Positions 25,593-34,691 of a DNA stretch of 54,777 nt are shown piece after piece. The position numbers were made by a program, and so were the translations under genes. Positions within the stretch are counted from its first letter, which is position 1. Every line of letters begins with the position of its first letter. The notes under the pieces were generated by a model that did not search any database, was not told the DNA's origin, and worked only from the letters and a program-made list of their open reading frames with translations. The DNA comes from Desulfosarcina sp. (GTDB lineage: Bacteria; Desulfobacterota; Desulfobacteria; Desulfobacterales; Desulfosarcinaceae), in contig JABZFO010000011.1 of the NCBI GenBank assembly GCA_014237405.1, positions 1-54,777 of the forward strand, given 5' to 3'.

Positions 25593-27359
25593 ATGGCCGC
25601 ACAATCAAAAACCAACGGAAATACGAGCGGAAATCATTCGGACGCATACGGGAAAAAAAATTATTCGCCGTTGTTCTGGAGGTTCATCACGCTGACCGTG
25701 GTCTGCTCGCTGTTGCCGCTGCTGCTGGTGGGCTGGGGTATCAATATTCACTATACGCGATTTTCTGAAGCCCGTGTGATAGACTCTTTGAAAAACCAGC
25801 TCGAACATCACGATAAAATTATCGAACTTTTTATCAACCGAAGGTCTTACGCACTGAAAGTTATCGCCAAGACCCATTCCATGGATGAATTGATAGGACC
25901 AAACAAGCTCGATGAGGTGTTTGAAGTACTCAATCACGAAGACGGATCATTCACAGACCTTGGGGTTATCGGCGAAAACGGTGACCACCTGGCCTATGCA
26001 GGGCCTTTTAGCCTTAAGGATAAAAACTATTCCAATGCTTTCTGGTTTAAGAAAGTCCTGGAGAACGGAATTTTCATCAGCGACATGTTCATGGGATTTC
26101 GCCAGGAACCCCATTTTATTATCGCTGTTGTCCGTATGGAGAGGGGAAAACGGTGGATTTTACGGGGGACGGTGGATACGGAAGTATTCCGCTCTTTGGT
26201 GGAAAGCACCATGGTCGGCAAAACCGGAGAGGTCCTGCTGGTGAACCCGGATGGCATATTCCAAACCAGTCCGAGGTTCAGCGGAAAGATCATGGAAAAG
26301 GCGCCCTTTGCCATAGAGAAACCCCAAAAAAAGATAAAGGTCGACATCCTGAAGGATGCCCTGAGCGCGAAAACCCGGCAAATCCCCAGACAGATCGCCG
26401 TTTGGACCTGGCTCAAGGAACCGAAATGGATGCTGATGATCCGCCAGGATTACGATGAAGCCCTGAATGCCGTTAAACATGCCAATTTTGTCACATTGGT
26501 CGGCCTTCACCTGAGTGCCCTGATCATCCTGGTGGTGACCATGCTGATCACCCGGCACATGATTGTCGTCATCAGGCAACGGGACGAGGAGGCGGATCAG
26601 TTGAACCGGCAATATCTGCAGGCCAGCAAGCTAGCCTCCATCGGTCAACTTTCAGCGGGTGTGGCCCATGAAATCAACAACCCACTGGCCATTATCCTCA
26701 CCGAAAGGCAGATACTGATGGACATGGAGGGTCAAGCTCCCCCCATGGATCCGGATTTGAAGGCCCAGTTTCACGACTCCATGGAACAGATCGATATCCA
26801 GATCCAGCGGTGCAAAAGGATCACGCAGAACCTGCTCAGGTTTGCCCGACGCACCCAGTCGTTGATCGAACCTGTTGATCTCAATGCATTTATCAAAGAA
26901 GTCGTGGAACTGATGGAAAGAGAGGCCCGGACCAGCGGGATCAAATTCTTTACGGACCTGGAAGAAAACCTTCCGGAAATACAGTCCGATCCGTCGCAAC
27001 TTCAGCAGGTCTTTTTAAACATGATTACCAACGCCGTGGATGCCCATGATGGGATGCCTTACGGGACCATTTCCATTACCACCGGATCGGAAAATTCCGG
27101 AAAAAATGTTCGGATTGGTTTTGCCGACACCGGGTCGGGTATCCGGCCGGAGCATTTGGAAAAACTGTTCGACCCGTTTTTTACCACCAAACCGGTGGGA
27201 AAGGGAACCGGGCTGGGGCTTTCCATTTGCTTCAGTATCATTGAACGGCTGGGCGGAGAGATCAAGGTAAGGAGCAATCCGGGTGAGGGTAGCGAATTCA
27301 TTATATCTCTGCCCTTGGAGCCGCCGTCGGGATTGAAGGAGGAGCTTGCACAGGGTTGA
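25593..27359 (+). CDS. Cache-domain sensor histidine kinase
   Basis: The 588-residue protein starts at ATG 25593 after AAAGGA. It has a polar N-terminus, a helix (about 31-50), a Cache sensor (about 55-290) with FTDLGVIGENGDHLAYAGP, a helix (about 300-322), a dimerisation domain with His359 in GVAHEINNPL and a full ATPase domain (NMITNAVDAH, DTGSGIRPE, GTGLGLSIC). It is a paralogue of the degenerate kinase at 19395, with sensor domains similar throughout. The response regulator at 27474 is its likely partner, and it might also phosphorylate the REC-CBS protein at 18311. Confidence 0.93.
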   Translation: MAAQSKTNGNTSGNHSDAYGKKNYSPLFWRFITLTVVCSLLPLLLVGWGINIHYTRFSEARVIDSLKNQLEHHDKIIELFINRRSYALKVIAKTHSMDELIGPNKLDEVFEVLNHEDGSFTDLGVIGENGDHLAYAGPFSLKDKNYSNAFWFKKVLENGIFISDMFMGFRQEPHFIIAVVRMERGKRWILRGTVDTEVFRSLVESTMVGKTGEVLLVNPDGIFQTSPRFSGKIMEKAPFAIEKPQKKIKVDILKDALSAKTRQIPRQIAVWTWLKEPKWMLMIRQDYDEALNAVKHANFVTLVGLHLSALIILVVTMLITRHMIVVIRQRDEEADQLNRQYLQASKLASIGQLSAGVAHEINNPLAIILTERQILMDMEGQAPPMDPDLKAQFHDSMEQIDIQIQRCKRITQNLLRFARRTQSLIEPVDLNAFIKEVVELMEREARTSGIKFFTDLEENLPEIQSDPSQLQQVFLNMITNAVDAHDGMPYGTISITTGSENSGKNVRIGFADTGSGIRPEHLEKLFDPFFTTKPVGKGTGLGLSICFSIIERLGGEIKVRSNPGEGSEFIISLPLEPPSGLKEELAQG

Positions 27360-27473
27360 TGGAAATCGGCAGTTTCACCTGGTAAAATGAGATAGTGAAT
27401 AAAACAAAGAGACTAATAACGGAATGTTATCACCAAGATTCCCAACGATAGAATCAAAAAAGGAGGGGCTCAA

Positions 27474-27941
27474 ATGATCAATTCAAAAATTTTACTGGTG
27501 GATGATGAAACTGTATTTACCGGTAACATGTCCAAGCTGTTGACCACAAGAGGGTATCGCGTCACAGCCGTAAACAACGGGGATGCTGCCATCAAAGCCC
27601 TGGAGGAGGAAAAATTCGATGTGGTTGTGCTGGATCTGAAAATGCCGGGGATGGACGGTATTGCCACATTGACGGAAATCAAGAAACTCGGCCTTTTTAC
27701 AGAGACGTTAATCCTCACCGGCCACGGATCCATCGATACCGCCATGGAGGCCATTCGGATAGGGGCATACGACTACCTGACCAAACCCTGCGAAATTGAT
27801 GAACTAGTAGCGAAGATCGAAGGGGCTTGGGACAAAAAGGACGGTGCTGAGAGGCAGGACATCCAGGATAAAATCCACAAGGTAGTCGAATCCCCGGGCT
27901 CGGTATTCAACGTGTTTCCCAAAGACAAACGGAAGGAATAA
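27474..27941 (+). CDS. Single-receiver response regulator
   Basis: A strong AAAGGAGG site precedes ATG 27474. The 155-residue protein is one receiver domain with Asp54 (VVVLDLKMPGMDG), Thr in LTGHG and Lys in TKPCE. A short helical tail of about 30 residues has no recognisable DNA-binding or enzyme domain. It resembles the receiver of the REC-CBS protein at 18311. It probably passes the signal by binding a partner. A bidirectional terminator follows. Confidence 0.9.
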   Translation: MINSKILLVDDETVFTGNMSKLLTTRGYRVTAVNNGDAAIKALEEEKFDVVVLDLKMPGMDGIATLTEIKKLGLFTETLILTGHGSIDTAMEAIRIGAYDYLTKPCEIDELVAKIEGAWDKKDGAERQDIQDKIHKVVESPGSVFNVFPKDKRKE

Positions 27942-27976
27942 AAATGGCGGGGAAAATCCCCGCCATTTCAGATTTT
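27942..27976. terminator. Bidirectional terminator between the regulator and dsrP
   Basis: A perfect 12-bp stem AAATGGCGGGGA/TCCCCGCCATTT with a 3-base loop is followed by ATTTTT on the plus strand and preceded by A-rich sequence that gives a T-run on the minus strand. It lies between the converging ends of the response regulator (27941) and dsrP (27997). Confidence 0.8.
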
Positions 27977-27996
27977 TCATGATGTGGGCGCAGTGA

Positions 27997-29154
27997 TCAG
28001 TCGTGGATCTCTTCCTTGACGCCGACAGCCATTTTGTAAAGGACGGTCAGCACCAGTGCGCCGATGGCGTAAACGCCAAGGGTGATGCCGATCTCCGGCA
28101 TGGTTGGGGCGTATTCGTTGACCTGATGCATGGGGTTGGGCACGAAACCACCGGAGATCATTCCCAGGCCCTTGTCGATCCAGGTACCCAAAACAATCAC
28201 GATACAGGCAATCATCAGGGAAGTCTCGTTTTTTCGGGTTGCCGGCGTAACGGTGAGAACGATGCCAGTCGCCATGAAGATCATGGAGGCCCACATCCAG
28301 GGCACCAGCGCCCCGTGCCCGTGCAGGCCCACAAACAGATACTTGAGGTGATCCATGTGACCGGGGATATTGCTGTAAAAGCCCACGAACACTTCACAGA
28401 GAAGAAAGAAGACATTGATGCTGATGGCGTAGGCCACGGTCTTGGCCAGGGCCTGGATCTGCGCTTTGCCCGGATCGAAGTTGGTGAAGCGCCGGATGAA
28501 CAGGCAGAGCAGAATCAGCAGGGCCGGTCCGGCGGCAAAGGCCGACGCCAGAAACCGGGGGGCCAGGATGGCGGTAAGCCAGAAGTGCCGTCCCGGCAGA
28601 CCGCAGTACAGGTACGCGGTGACCGTATGGATGCTCACGGCCCAGGGAATGGAGATGTAGATCAGGGGCTTGAGCCAGCTCTGGTAATGGACGCCGTTTC
28701 GCTCGGCCTCCAGCACGTTCCACCCGATGACCAGGTTGAGAAACAGATAGCCGTTGAGCACAACGGCGTCGTAAAACAGCACGCTGTTGGTGGTCGGGTA
28801 CAGCAAAACATTGAGCGCCCGCATGGGCTGCCCAAGGTCCACCAGGATGAAAAGCAGGCACATGACGATGGAGGCAATGGCCAGGAACTCGCCCAAAATG
28901 GTAATCTTGCCGTAGGCCTTGTAGTCATGCAGATAGTAGGGCAGCACGACCATCACCCCCCCGGCGGCCACACCGACCAGGTAGGTGAAGTTTGCGATAT
29001 AAAACCCCCAGGAGACATCCCGGCTCATGCCGGTGATCCCGAGACCGAATTTAAGCTGCATCAGGTAGAGCCCGAAGCCGGCACCGATGACACCCAGCAG
29101 GACGACCATCCACCCCCAGTACCATTTATTTCCTTTTACGGCTAATTCAAGCAT
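27997..29154 (-). CDS. dsrP: DsrP, NrfD-type membrane subunit of the DsrMKJOP complex
   Basis: The 385-residue protein has about ten membrane helices and matches the NrfD/PsrC family, which exchanges electrons with the quinone pool. DsrMKJOP links menaquinone and the periplasmic cytochrome pool to DsrC trisulfide reduction in sulfate reducers. Typical stretches are WGFYIANFTYLVGVAAGG near residue 50 and DKGLGMISGGFVPNPMHQ near the end. I prefer the ATG at 29154 with GAGGTGA upstream; a GTG at 29160 would add two residues. It is the last gene of the operon, seven bases after dsrO. Confidence 0.95.
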   Translation of the reverse strand: MLELAVKGNKWYWGWMVVLLGVIGAGFGLYLMQLKFGLGITGMSRDVSWGFYIANFTYLVGVAAGGVMVVLPYYLHDYKAYGKITILGEFLAIASIVMCLLFILVDLGQPMRALNVLLYPTTNSVLFYDAVVLNGYLFLNLVIGWNVLEAERNGVHYQSWLKPLIYISIPWAVSIHTVTAYLYCGLPGRHFWLTAILAPRFLASAFAAGPALLILLCLFIRRFTNFDPGKAQIQALAKTVAYAISINVFFLLCEVFVGFYSNIPGHMDHLKYLFVGLHGHGALVPWMWASMIFMATGIVLTVTPATRKNETSLMIACIVIVLGTWIDKGLGMISGGFVPNPMHQVNEYAPTMPEIGITLGVYAIGALVLTVLYKMAVGVKEEIHD

Positions 29155-29161
29155 ACTCACC

Positions 29162-29944
29162 TCACACGATGTAGTAGACGGACGGCTCTGTTCCCAGGGT
29201 CTGTTTCCGCCTGATGGTGTAATTTTCCTTCAACAATTCCCGGACCACCGAGTGTTCATCGTACAGATCGCCGAATGCGATGGCACCGTTGGAGGCCTCC
29301 ACACAGGCGGGCATTTTGCCTATGGCCAGCCGTTCTGCGCAGAAGTTGCACTTTTCAACCACACCCTTCATGCGGGTGGGGAACTCCTTGTTGTTTGCTT
29401 CGATGAAGGGGCGCGGATCCCTGAAATTGAAGCTACGGGCGCCGAAGGGGCAGGCGGCCATGCAGAAGCGGCAGCCGATGCAGCGGTGAAAGTCCATGAG
29501 GACGATCCCGTCACTCTCGCGCTTGAAGGTCGCCTTGGTGGGGCATACGCGGCAACACGGGGGGTTTTCGCAGTGGTTGCACAGCAGGAGGAAAGGCTTG
29601 TGCTCCACCGCCTCGTCGAGAAATTTATTCGTTTTGTCCGGGAAGACGTGATGGTAATGGTCTTCCCAGATCCACTTGACCTCGTGATTTTTGTTATCGA
29701 TGGCCGTTGGGATGTTGTGGATCTTGTTGCAGGCCTCGATGATGGGCTCCACCGCCTCGGCCGTCTGAAGCTTGCGGGTATCGATCACCATGGCCCACTG
29801 CTCGGCCGTCAGGGCGTCCTCTCCACTGGCCACATGGTAGCCCTTACCGCCTCCCAAAGCAAAGGCATTGAGCACGGGTTTTGCCCCAAGACCCAGCGCG
29901 GAAACGCCAGCTATCTGAAGAAAGCGTCTTCTGCTGTTTTTCAT
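29162..29944 (-). CDS. dsrO: DsrO, periplasmic iron-sulfur subunit of DsrMKJOP
   Basis: The 260-residue protein opens with a twin-arginine signal (RRRFLQIAG) for export as a folded protein. Several four-cysteine groups follow (CNHCENPPCCRVCP, CIGCRFCMAACP, CNFCAERL), as in ferredoxin-like electron-transfer subunits. It carries electrons between DsrJ heme centres and DsrP in the periplasm. It lies three bases from dsrJ. Confidence 0.95.
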   Translation of the reverse strand: MKNSRRRFLQIAGVSALGLGAKPVLNAFALGGGKGYHVASGEDALTAEQWAMVIDTRKLQTAEAVEPIIEACNKIHNIPTAIDNKNHEVKWIWEDHYHHVFPDKTNKFLDEAVEHKPFLLLCNHCENPPCCRVCPTKATFKRESDGIVLMDFHRCIGCRFCMAACPFGARSFNFRDPRPFIEANNKEFPTRMKGVVEKCNFCAERLAIGKMPACVEASNGAIAFGDLYDEHSVVRELLKENYTIRRKQTLGTEPSVYYIV

Positions 29945-29947
29945 ACC

Positions 29948-30334
29948 TTATTCTCCTTTTGGGTTATCTATGTGGCAATCCCAGCAATAGGGGTCTACGG
30001 ACGCATAGTCGTGGCACCGGTCACAGAACTTCTCCTTGTTGGAGTGGCAGTCCAGACAGGTGTTGGAGAGACTCATGTCAAACAGTTTGCCATCGGCATT
30101 GACGAACATCCGCTCCCCGCTTCTCACCACGTTGTGCCGCCACACGTCCAGAAGCTGCATATGCTCCGCGGTCATGAACGCGGTGGGCATGACGCAGGTC
30201 TTGGCGGCTTTAGCTTTCGCGGTCAACTCCAGCTCCGGTGCGGGCGCGGCTTTTCCCATATTGAACCAGAAGGGAAAGGTGATGACGACGATAAAAACAA
30301 CGAGTCCCGCGAGAATCATATTTTTGTCCTTCAT
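29948..30334 (-). CDS. dsrJ: DsrJ, triheme cytochrome c of DsrMKJOP
   Basis: The 128-residue protein has an N-terminal membrane anchor (about 6-25) and three heme-binding motifs near the C-terminus: CLDCH, CDRCH and CWDCH. An extra Cys in KTCVMP is the likely axial ligand of the unusual His/Cys heme known for this subunit. It faces the periplasm. It starts three bases after the dsrK stop. Confidence 0.95.
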   Translation of the reverse strand: MKDKNMILAGLVVFIVVITFPFWFNMGKAAPAPELELTAKAKAAKTCVMPTAFMTAEHMQLLDVWRHNVVRSGERMFVNADGKLFDMSLSNTCLDCHSNKEKFCDRCHDYASVDPYCWDCHIDNPKGE

Positions 30335-30337
30335 CGG

Positions 30338-31960
30338 CTACTCCTCCATTCCCGGCAGCGGTTCGCCGCGCAGGTCGGTTTCTCTTTCCTTTTCACCGGG
30401 CATAATCAGGGCATTGGCCACCAGTTCGTGAAGCCCTGTCACATCGACCTCCGGCACCCAGTATTCCATGGATGCGGGAAATGCCGCACGGTCGATGGCG
30501 CAGACACAGGCGAGCATGTTCACCCCAAAATTGTCATGGACATGTTTCACCGCGTTGGCCCGCGGAAAGCCGCCGGCCATTCTCAGTTCCATGTTTTCAC
30601 CCGCGTTGAGGCCGGCGCCGCTGCCACAGCAGAAGGTCTGCTCCCGGATGGTACCGGCCGGCATCTCGTAGAAGTGGTTGACCACATTCTCGAGCACGTA
30701 CCGGGGCTCGTCCAGCAGGCCCATGCCCCGGGCGGGGTTGCACGAATCGTGGAAGGTGACGATCTGGTTGTCGTTGCGGCCAGGGTCCAATTCCAGCTTG
30801 CCGTGTTTGATCAGGTCGGCGGTAAACTCGGCGATGTGGACCATTTTCGTTGACTTGGCATTTTCGAACGTGGTGCCGGTGATGGGGTTTACCGGCTCTT
30901 CCAGAAAGTCCGCCGGGCCGTTCATGGTGTCCATGTACTGGGTGATCACCCGCCACATATGCCCGCACTCGCCGCCTAGGATCCACTTGACACCCAGGCG
31001 CTTGGCCTCGGCGTACATCTTGGAGTTGAGCCGCTTCATGGTCTCGTGGGAGGTGAAAAAGCCGAAGTTGCCGCCCTCCGATGCGTAAGTACTCCAGGTG
31101 ATATTCAGGTCGTATTTTTCTTTCAGGTAGTGGAACAGGAGCATGTAGCCCATACAGGTGTAGGTTCCCGGATCGGCGAACACGTCACCCGACGGGGTGA
31201 TGAAAAGGATGTCGGCGTCCTTTTGCATGTACGGGGGATCAACCTTTATGCCGGTGACCTCTTCGATCTCATCGACGAAAAAGTCGAGCATGTCCTTGAA
31301 GGCATGGGGCTGAATGCCCAGGTGGTTGCCGGTGCGGTAGCAGTTGGCCACCGGCGTGGCGATCCAGTCGATGTTCAGGCCCAGCAGGTTCAACAGCTCC
31401 CGGCCCATGATGGTGATTTCGGCGGTATCGATGCCGTAGGGGCAGAAAACCGAGCATCGCCGGCATTCGGTGCACTGGAACAGGTAGTACCACCACTCTT
31501 TGAGGACGTCCAGGGTCATGGGACGGGCCCCGCCCAGCCGGCCGAGAATCTTGCCGGCGGTGGTGAAGTCGTTGCGGTAGACGCTCCGCAGAAGTTCGGC
31601 CCGGAGCACCGGCATGTTCTTGGGGTCGCCGGTGCCGATGAAGAAGTGGCACTTGTCTGCGCAGGCACCGCAGCGCACACAGATGTCCATGAACACCTTA
31701 AAGGATCGGAATTTTTCCAGACGCTCGCGAAACCCTTCGTAAATAATCTCCTGCCAGTTTTCCGGCAGCTTCCAGTCTTCTTCCAGCGGATTCCAGGGCC
31801 GCGCATAGGGAAGGCCGAGGGTCGCTACACTTTTGGGGTTGGATGCGTAGCAGTACATCCCCTTCCGAATATCCAAGGGTGTGTCCATCCAACCGGCGCC
31901 GGAGGGACGATGATCTATCTGTGACAATAGTTCATCGGGTTTGATCAGCTCATCTGCCAT
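30338..31960 (-). CDS. dsrK: DsrK, HdrD-like iron-sulfur subunit of DsrMKJOP
   Basis: The 540-residue cytoplasmic protein has two [4Fe-4S] motifs (Cys94, 97, 100, 104 and Cys163, 166, 169, 173) and the cysteine-rich CCG-type domains of heterodisulfide reductase. CNPARGMG and FCCGSGAG form the noncubane cluster site. It is the catalytic subunit proposed to reduce the DsrC trisulfide. It lies between dsrM and dsrJ with gaps of only 17 and 3 bases. Confidence 0.95.
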   Translation of the reverse strand: MADELIKPDELLSQIDHRPSGAGWMDTPLDIRKGMYCYASNPKSVATLGLPYARPWNPLEEDWKLPENWQEIIYEGFRERLEKFRSFKVFMDICVRCGACADKCHFFIGTGDPKNMPVLRAELLRSVYRNDFTTAGKILGRLGGARPMTLDVLKEWWYYLFQCTECRRCSVFCPYGIDTAEITIMGRELLNLLGLNIDWIATPVANCYRTGNHLGIQPHAFKDMLDFFVDEIEEVTGIKVDPPYMQKDADILFITPSGDVFADPGTYTCMGYMLLFHYLKEKYDLNITWSTYASEGGNFGFFTSHETMKRLNSKMYAEAKRLGVKWILGGECGHMWRVITQYMDTMNGPADFLEEPVNPITGTTFENAKSTKMVHIAEFTADLIKHGKLELDPGRNDNQIVTFHDSCNPARGMGLLDEPRYVLENVVNHFYEMPAGTIREQTFCCGSGAGLNAGENMELRMAGGFPRANAVKHVHDNFGVNMLACVCAIDRAAFPASMEYWVPEVDVTGLHELVANALIMPGEKERETDLRGEPLPGMEE

Positions 31961-31977
31961 TATCTGCTCCTTTTATC

Positions 31978-33021
31978 TTAAGGCTGTTCTTCGGGCATTT
32001 TTACGACCGGCAGGCCGGCATCGATCATTTTCTCTCTGAAATCGTCTTCGTACTCATCATAGGTGTGAACCTTGACCGGGTAGTTCCAGGGGTTCACGTA
32101 CCGGACCTGCCGGGTGTTACCGGTCATGTTCCGGGTAGGACTGAGAAAAATCCCGGCCAGGTGCATCAGCTTGCTGAACGGAAAGTACGCCAGAAGGATG
32201 CTGACCAGGAACATGTGGGCGTAAAACAGGCCGCTGACACCCTCGGGAATGGTAGGCCTGAAGGTCACCAGCCCCATGGTCAGTTCTTTAATTGCAACGA
32301 TGTCCACCTTGGTAAAATAACGCATGAAAATACCGGAAAGGGCGATCCCCATGATCAGAAACAGGGGGAAAAAGTCGGCGGCCAGGGAAATGTAGCGCAC
32401 CTGGGGGATGAGCACCCGGCGCAGGAAAAGGTAAAGCGTTGCGGCAAGGAGCACCAGCCCGGACATGTACACCCCGGGCAGGCCCGACTGAATGGCATCA
32501 TAAAGCACTTCGATGCGCATGAAACTGTCCACCTTCTCTAAAAGAGTGACGAAAAACGGAACGGGTTCGGTAAAAAACCGCAGGTGCCGGACCACCACCG
32601 TAAAAAAGGCGTAGTGGAAGGCCAGGGCACCGACCCACAGGAAGATCTCCAACTGGTAGGTCAGCTTGGTGCCGCCGTTCAATTTCATCCGGCTGTTGCG
32701 AAACAGGGACCGGAAGCAGACGATTTCCAAGAACATCCGGATGATGACGAAAAAGGTGGATGACGGGTTGTCGATCTTGGCCTGTTTGAACCAGGGCAAG
32801 GATGGCTGCTGACCACAGGTGGTGGTGATTTGAAACGGCACGGCCGAGCGGGACCAACCCATCACGCGGCGTATAAAACCGACAACGAATAGGATCACCG
32901 CCAGATAGGGGATAATGATGCCGAACACCAGCTGCAGGCCCGCCCCCTGCTGCGTGCCCACATAGGCGATCAGGAACAGCACGATAACCGCTATGAGGCT
33001 AACCATGTAATTTTTATTCAT
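31978..33021 (-). CDS. dsrM: DsrM, cytochrome b subunit of DsrMKJOP
   Basis: The 347-residue membrane protein resembles the NarI/HdrE-type diheme cytochrome b. About six helices are seen, with conserved His residues in LAFHYAFFTVVVRHLRF and later in YAHMFLVSILLAYFPFSKLMH. It moves electrons between menaquinol and DsrK. I chose the ATG at 33021 (GAGGTG eight bases upstream); the open frame extends further upstream without a ribosome site. Confidence 0.95.
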   Translation of the reverse strand: MNKNYMVSLIAVIVLFLIAYVGTQQGAGLQLVFGIIIPYLAVILFVVGFIRRVMGWSRSAVPFQITTTCGQQPSLPWFKQAKIDNPSSTFFVIIRMFLEIVCFRSLFRNSRMKLNGGTKLTYQLEIFLWVGALAFHYAFFTVVVRHLRFFTEPVPFFVTLLEKVDSFMRIEVLYDAIQSGLPGVYMSGLVLLAATLYLFLRRVLIPQVRYISLAADFFPLFLIMGIALSGIFMRYFTKVDIVAIKELTMGLVTFRPTIPEGVSGLFYAHMFLVSILLAYFPFSKLMHLAGIFLSPTRNMTGNTRQVRYVNPWNYPVKVHTYDEYEDDFREKMIDAGLPVVKMPEEQP

Positions 33022-33188
33022 CGAACCGCACCTCACTCCTTGGCGCCTGGCAGATTTGAATGTTCCGCAACCGCCCCACCGCAGTTGTGCCGATGCCACA
33101 AGTGACATCGAGGGCCTCCCGGGAAGGGGGTCGCGGCAAATTCAGAGCCGCTGCCGGATGCCTGAATCGAAAGATTATAAAGGAAGTT

Positions 33189-33710
33189 TCAGAAACCGGG
33201 CCCGTCTGCCTCGGTTTCATCAATTAAACCGGCTCGTTTCAACGAACCGAAAAACTGTTTTCTGGATTCCGTCGCCTTGAGTTCAAATATTTTTTCCCGG
33301 CATGCCACGTAAATGTCGAAGGCCGCCATGGCCATCTCGTCGATCTGCCGATCCAGACCATTCATATCCACCCCCGCATCACGGCCATCACCCGGCAGAT
33401 GCTGCCGGATAATCTGCTTCAGGGAAAAGACAAAACCTGTGGCCTTGGAAGGAGTAAAGGTTTGAACGGCCCGGATTCTTAATATGGGATCGAGGGCTGC
33501 CGCCATGACATCGCGCCCGGCACCCGTGGTCAGGGCATCCACCAGTGAATCGAGGCTCTGGTAGGTGGTCTGCCCCACCGGATTGGCAAATGGATCTTTC
33601 TGGCTTTTGAGAAACCGTGCCGTGTCGGCCGGGTAGGTGTCAACAGTGGCCTGAAACCAGCTTTTGAGGATCTCCTGTTTTTTTTCCGCCAGTAATTGTG
33701 CTGAACTCAT
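33189..33710 (-). CDS. RsbRD_N (globin-like sensor) domain protein upstream of dsrM
   Basis: The 173-residue protein is almost entirely helical (ILKSWFQATVDTYPADTARF, then MNGLDRQIDEMAMAAFDIYV). It matches the N-terminal RsbR/RsbRD sensor fold, which in some relatives does not bind heme. A protein of this kind often precedes dsrM in Desulfobacteraceae and its role is unknown. It is in the same orientation as dsrMKJOP with a 167-base gap, so it may be the first gene of that operon. Confidence 0.75.
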   Translation of the reverse strand: MSSAQLLAEKKQEILKSWFQATVDTYPADTARFLKSQKDPFANPVGQTTYQSLDSLVDALTTGAGRDVMAAALDPILRIRAVQTFTPSKATGFVFSLKQIIRQHLPGDGRDAGVDMNGLDRQIDEMAMAAFDIYVACREKIFELKATESRKQFFGSLKRAGLIDETEADGPGF

Positions 33711-33905
33711 CTACGGTTTCACCTCGGAGGCCCCGTGAACCATACACGGGTGCCGCAATAGCAACCTCAGCTTTTCAGTTCGGATTGTTTCGGTGGAAAT
33801 ATTGTGCAATGGCTGGAAATCAGCCGAATTCAACGTCGAACCTATAGTCAACTTGCCCTTTTCTGTCAAGGATAAATAAGGCGCTACGCCCCTGAGCCAA
33901 CGTGA

Positions 33906-34331
33906 TCATCGATACATTTTTTTCCACGGGGAGCGCCGGTTCTCCTGGGCGTCGGCCAGGGCCAGGTACAAGGTGCTCACCACCAGTTCAGCGCAGTGGA
34001 AATGGTCTTGCGGCAGCGTTTCGAGAAAACCGGCCACCTGCTCCGGGGTGACCTCCCAGGCTGCATCCACCGCCTTGCCCTCAACCAGTGAAACGACGGC
34101 ATTGCAGCTGGCGTTGGTGTTGAGGCAGCCGTTGATGTCGTAAGACAGGGTGCTGATGGTGTCCCCGTCGAGGTTCATGAAGAACTCCACCGTATCACCA
34201 CAGTCGCCAGTCTTTTGGCCATATCCGTCCGGTTTTTCCAGTCGTTCCCGGCGATCGGTACGAAAAGCCATCTCCAGAAAGGTAAGGGAATGGTCCTGCC
34301 AGAAGTCCGATGTTTCCTTTTCCGCGTCCAT
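33906..34331 (-). CDS. IscU/NifU-like iron-sulfur cluster scaffold protein
   Basis: I chose ATG 34331 (AAGGAG upstream), giving 141 residues; the open frame extends 28 codons further without support. The three scaffold cysteines are visible in GDCGDT, GCLNTNASCNAV and HFHCAELV. These match the pattern of IscU/NifU N-domain proteins that assemble [2Fe-2S] and [4Fe-4S] clusters. The neighbouring dsr operon makes many cluster proteins. Whether this is the general scaffold or a divergent relative cannot be told, as no IscS is next to it. Confidence 0.8.
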   Translation of the reverse strand: MDAEKETSDFWQDHSLTFLEMAFRTDRRERLEKPDGYGQKTGDCGDTVEFFMNLDGDTISTLSYDINGCLNTNASCNAVVSLVEGKAVDAAWEVTPEQVAGFLETLPQDHFHCAELVVSTLYLALADAQENRRSPWKKMYR

Positions 34332-34456
34332 GAGGGTAGATCTCCTTTGATAGTGGCGGATCATAAAAGCCGGCGCCGGCTTTGTCAATACAGGTTGTAA
34401 TTGCCGCTTAACCATTTGCGATGGTTACCTATTTATGTTAAGCGTGAATGAAAGGG

Positions 34457-34625
34457 TTAGGGCCTCGGAAAAAATAAAACCCACAGAGATGACGCCGGAT
34501 TTTTGTTCGTGGTCAAGGCGCGTCGATGGTTTCATACTGGTTGTATGTAGCCATCGCTACGCAACGCAGAACACGGGCAAAAAGACAAGTAAGATCGTTG
34601 ATTTAATTATTTCCGAGGCCCTTAA
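34457..34625. repeat. Fold-back element E
   Basis: The left end TTAGGGCCTCGGAAAAAATA pairs with the right end TTATTTCCGAGGCCCTTAA. The inner arms CGATGGTTTCATAC/GTATGTAGCCATCG form a hairpin. The core pieces GGTCAAGGCGCG and CAACGCAGA match those of elements A, C and D. A lone left end is at 36915-36961 and another at 8871-8886. Confidence 0.8.
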
Positions 34626-34691
34626 GTAGGGAAAACCACCTTTTCCCCTCCGCTTGCAGGCCGGAAATTTCAGGATGAGGGATGACCGTTT

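Noticed and set aside
28003-29145. 380-codon plus-strand open frame opposite dsrP
   Set aside because: The translation is full of Gln, His, Asp and Gly and has no fold. The opposite strand encodes a clear ten-helix NrfD protein.
29087-30853. 588-codon plus-strand open frame opposite dsrO, dsrJ and dsrK
   Set aside because: It is antisense to genes with heme and cluster motifs in every part. Its translation is rich in His, Val and Gly with no domain, as expected from a GC-rich shadow frame.
34435-34629. 64-codon plus-strand frame
   Set aside because: It is the translation of fold-back element E, without a ribosome site.
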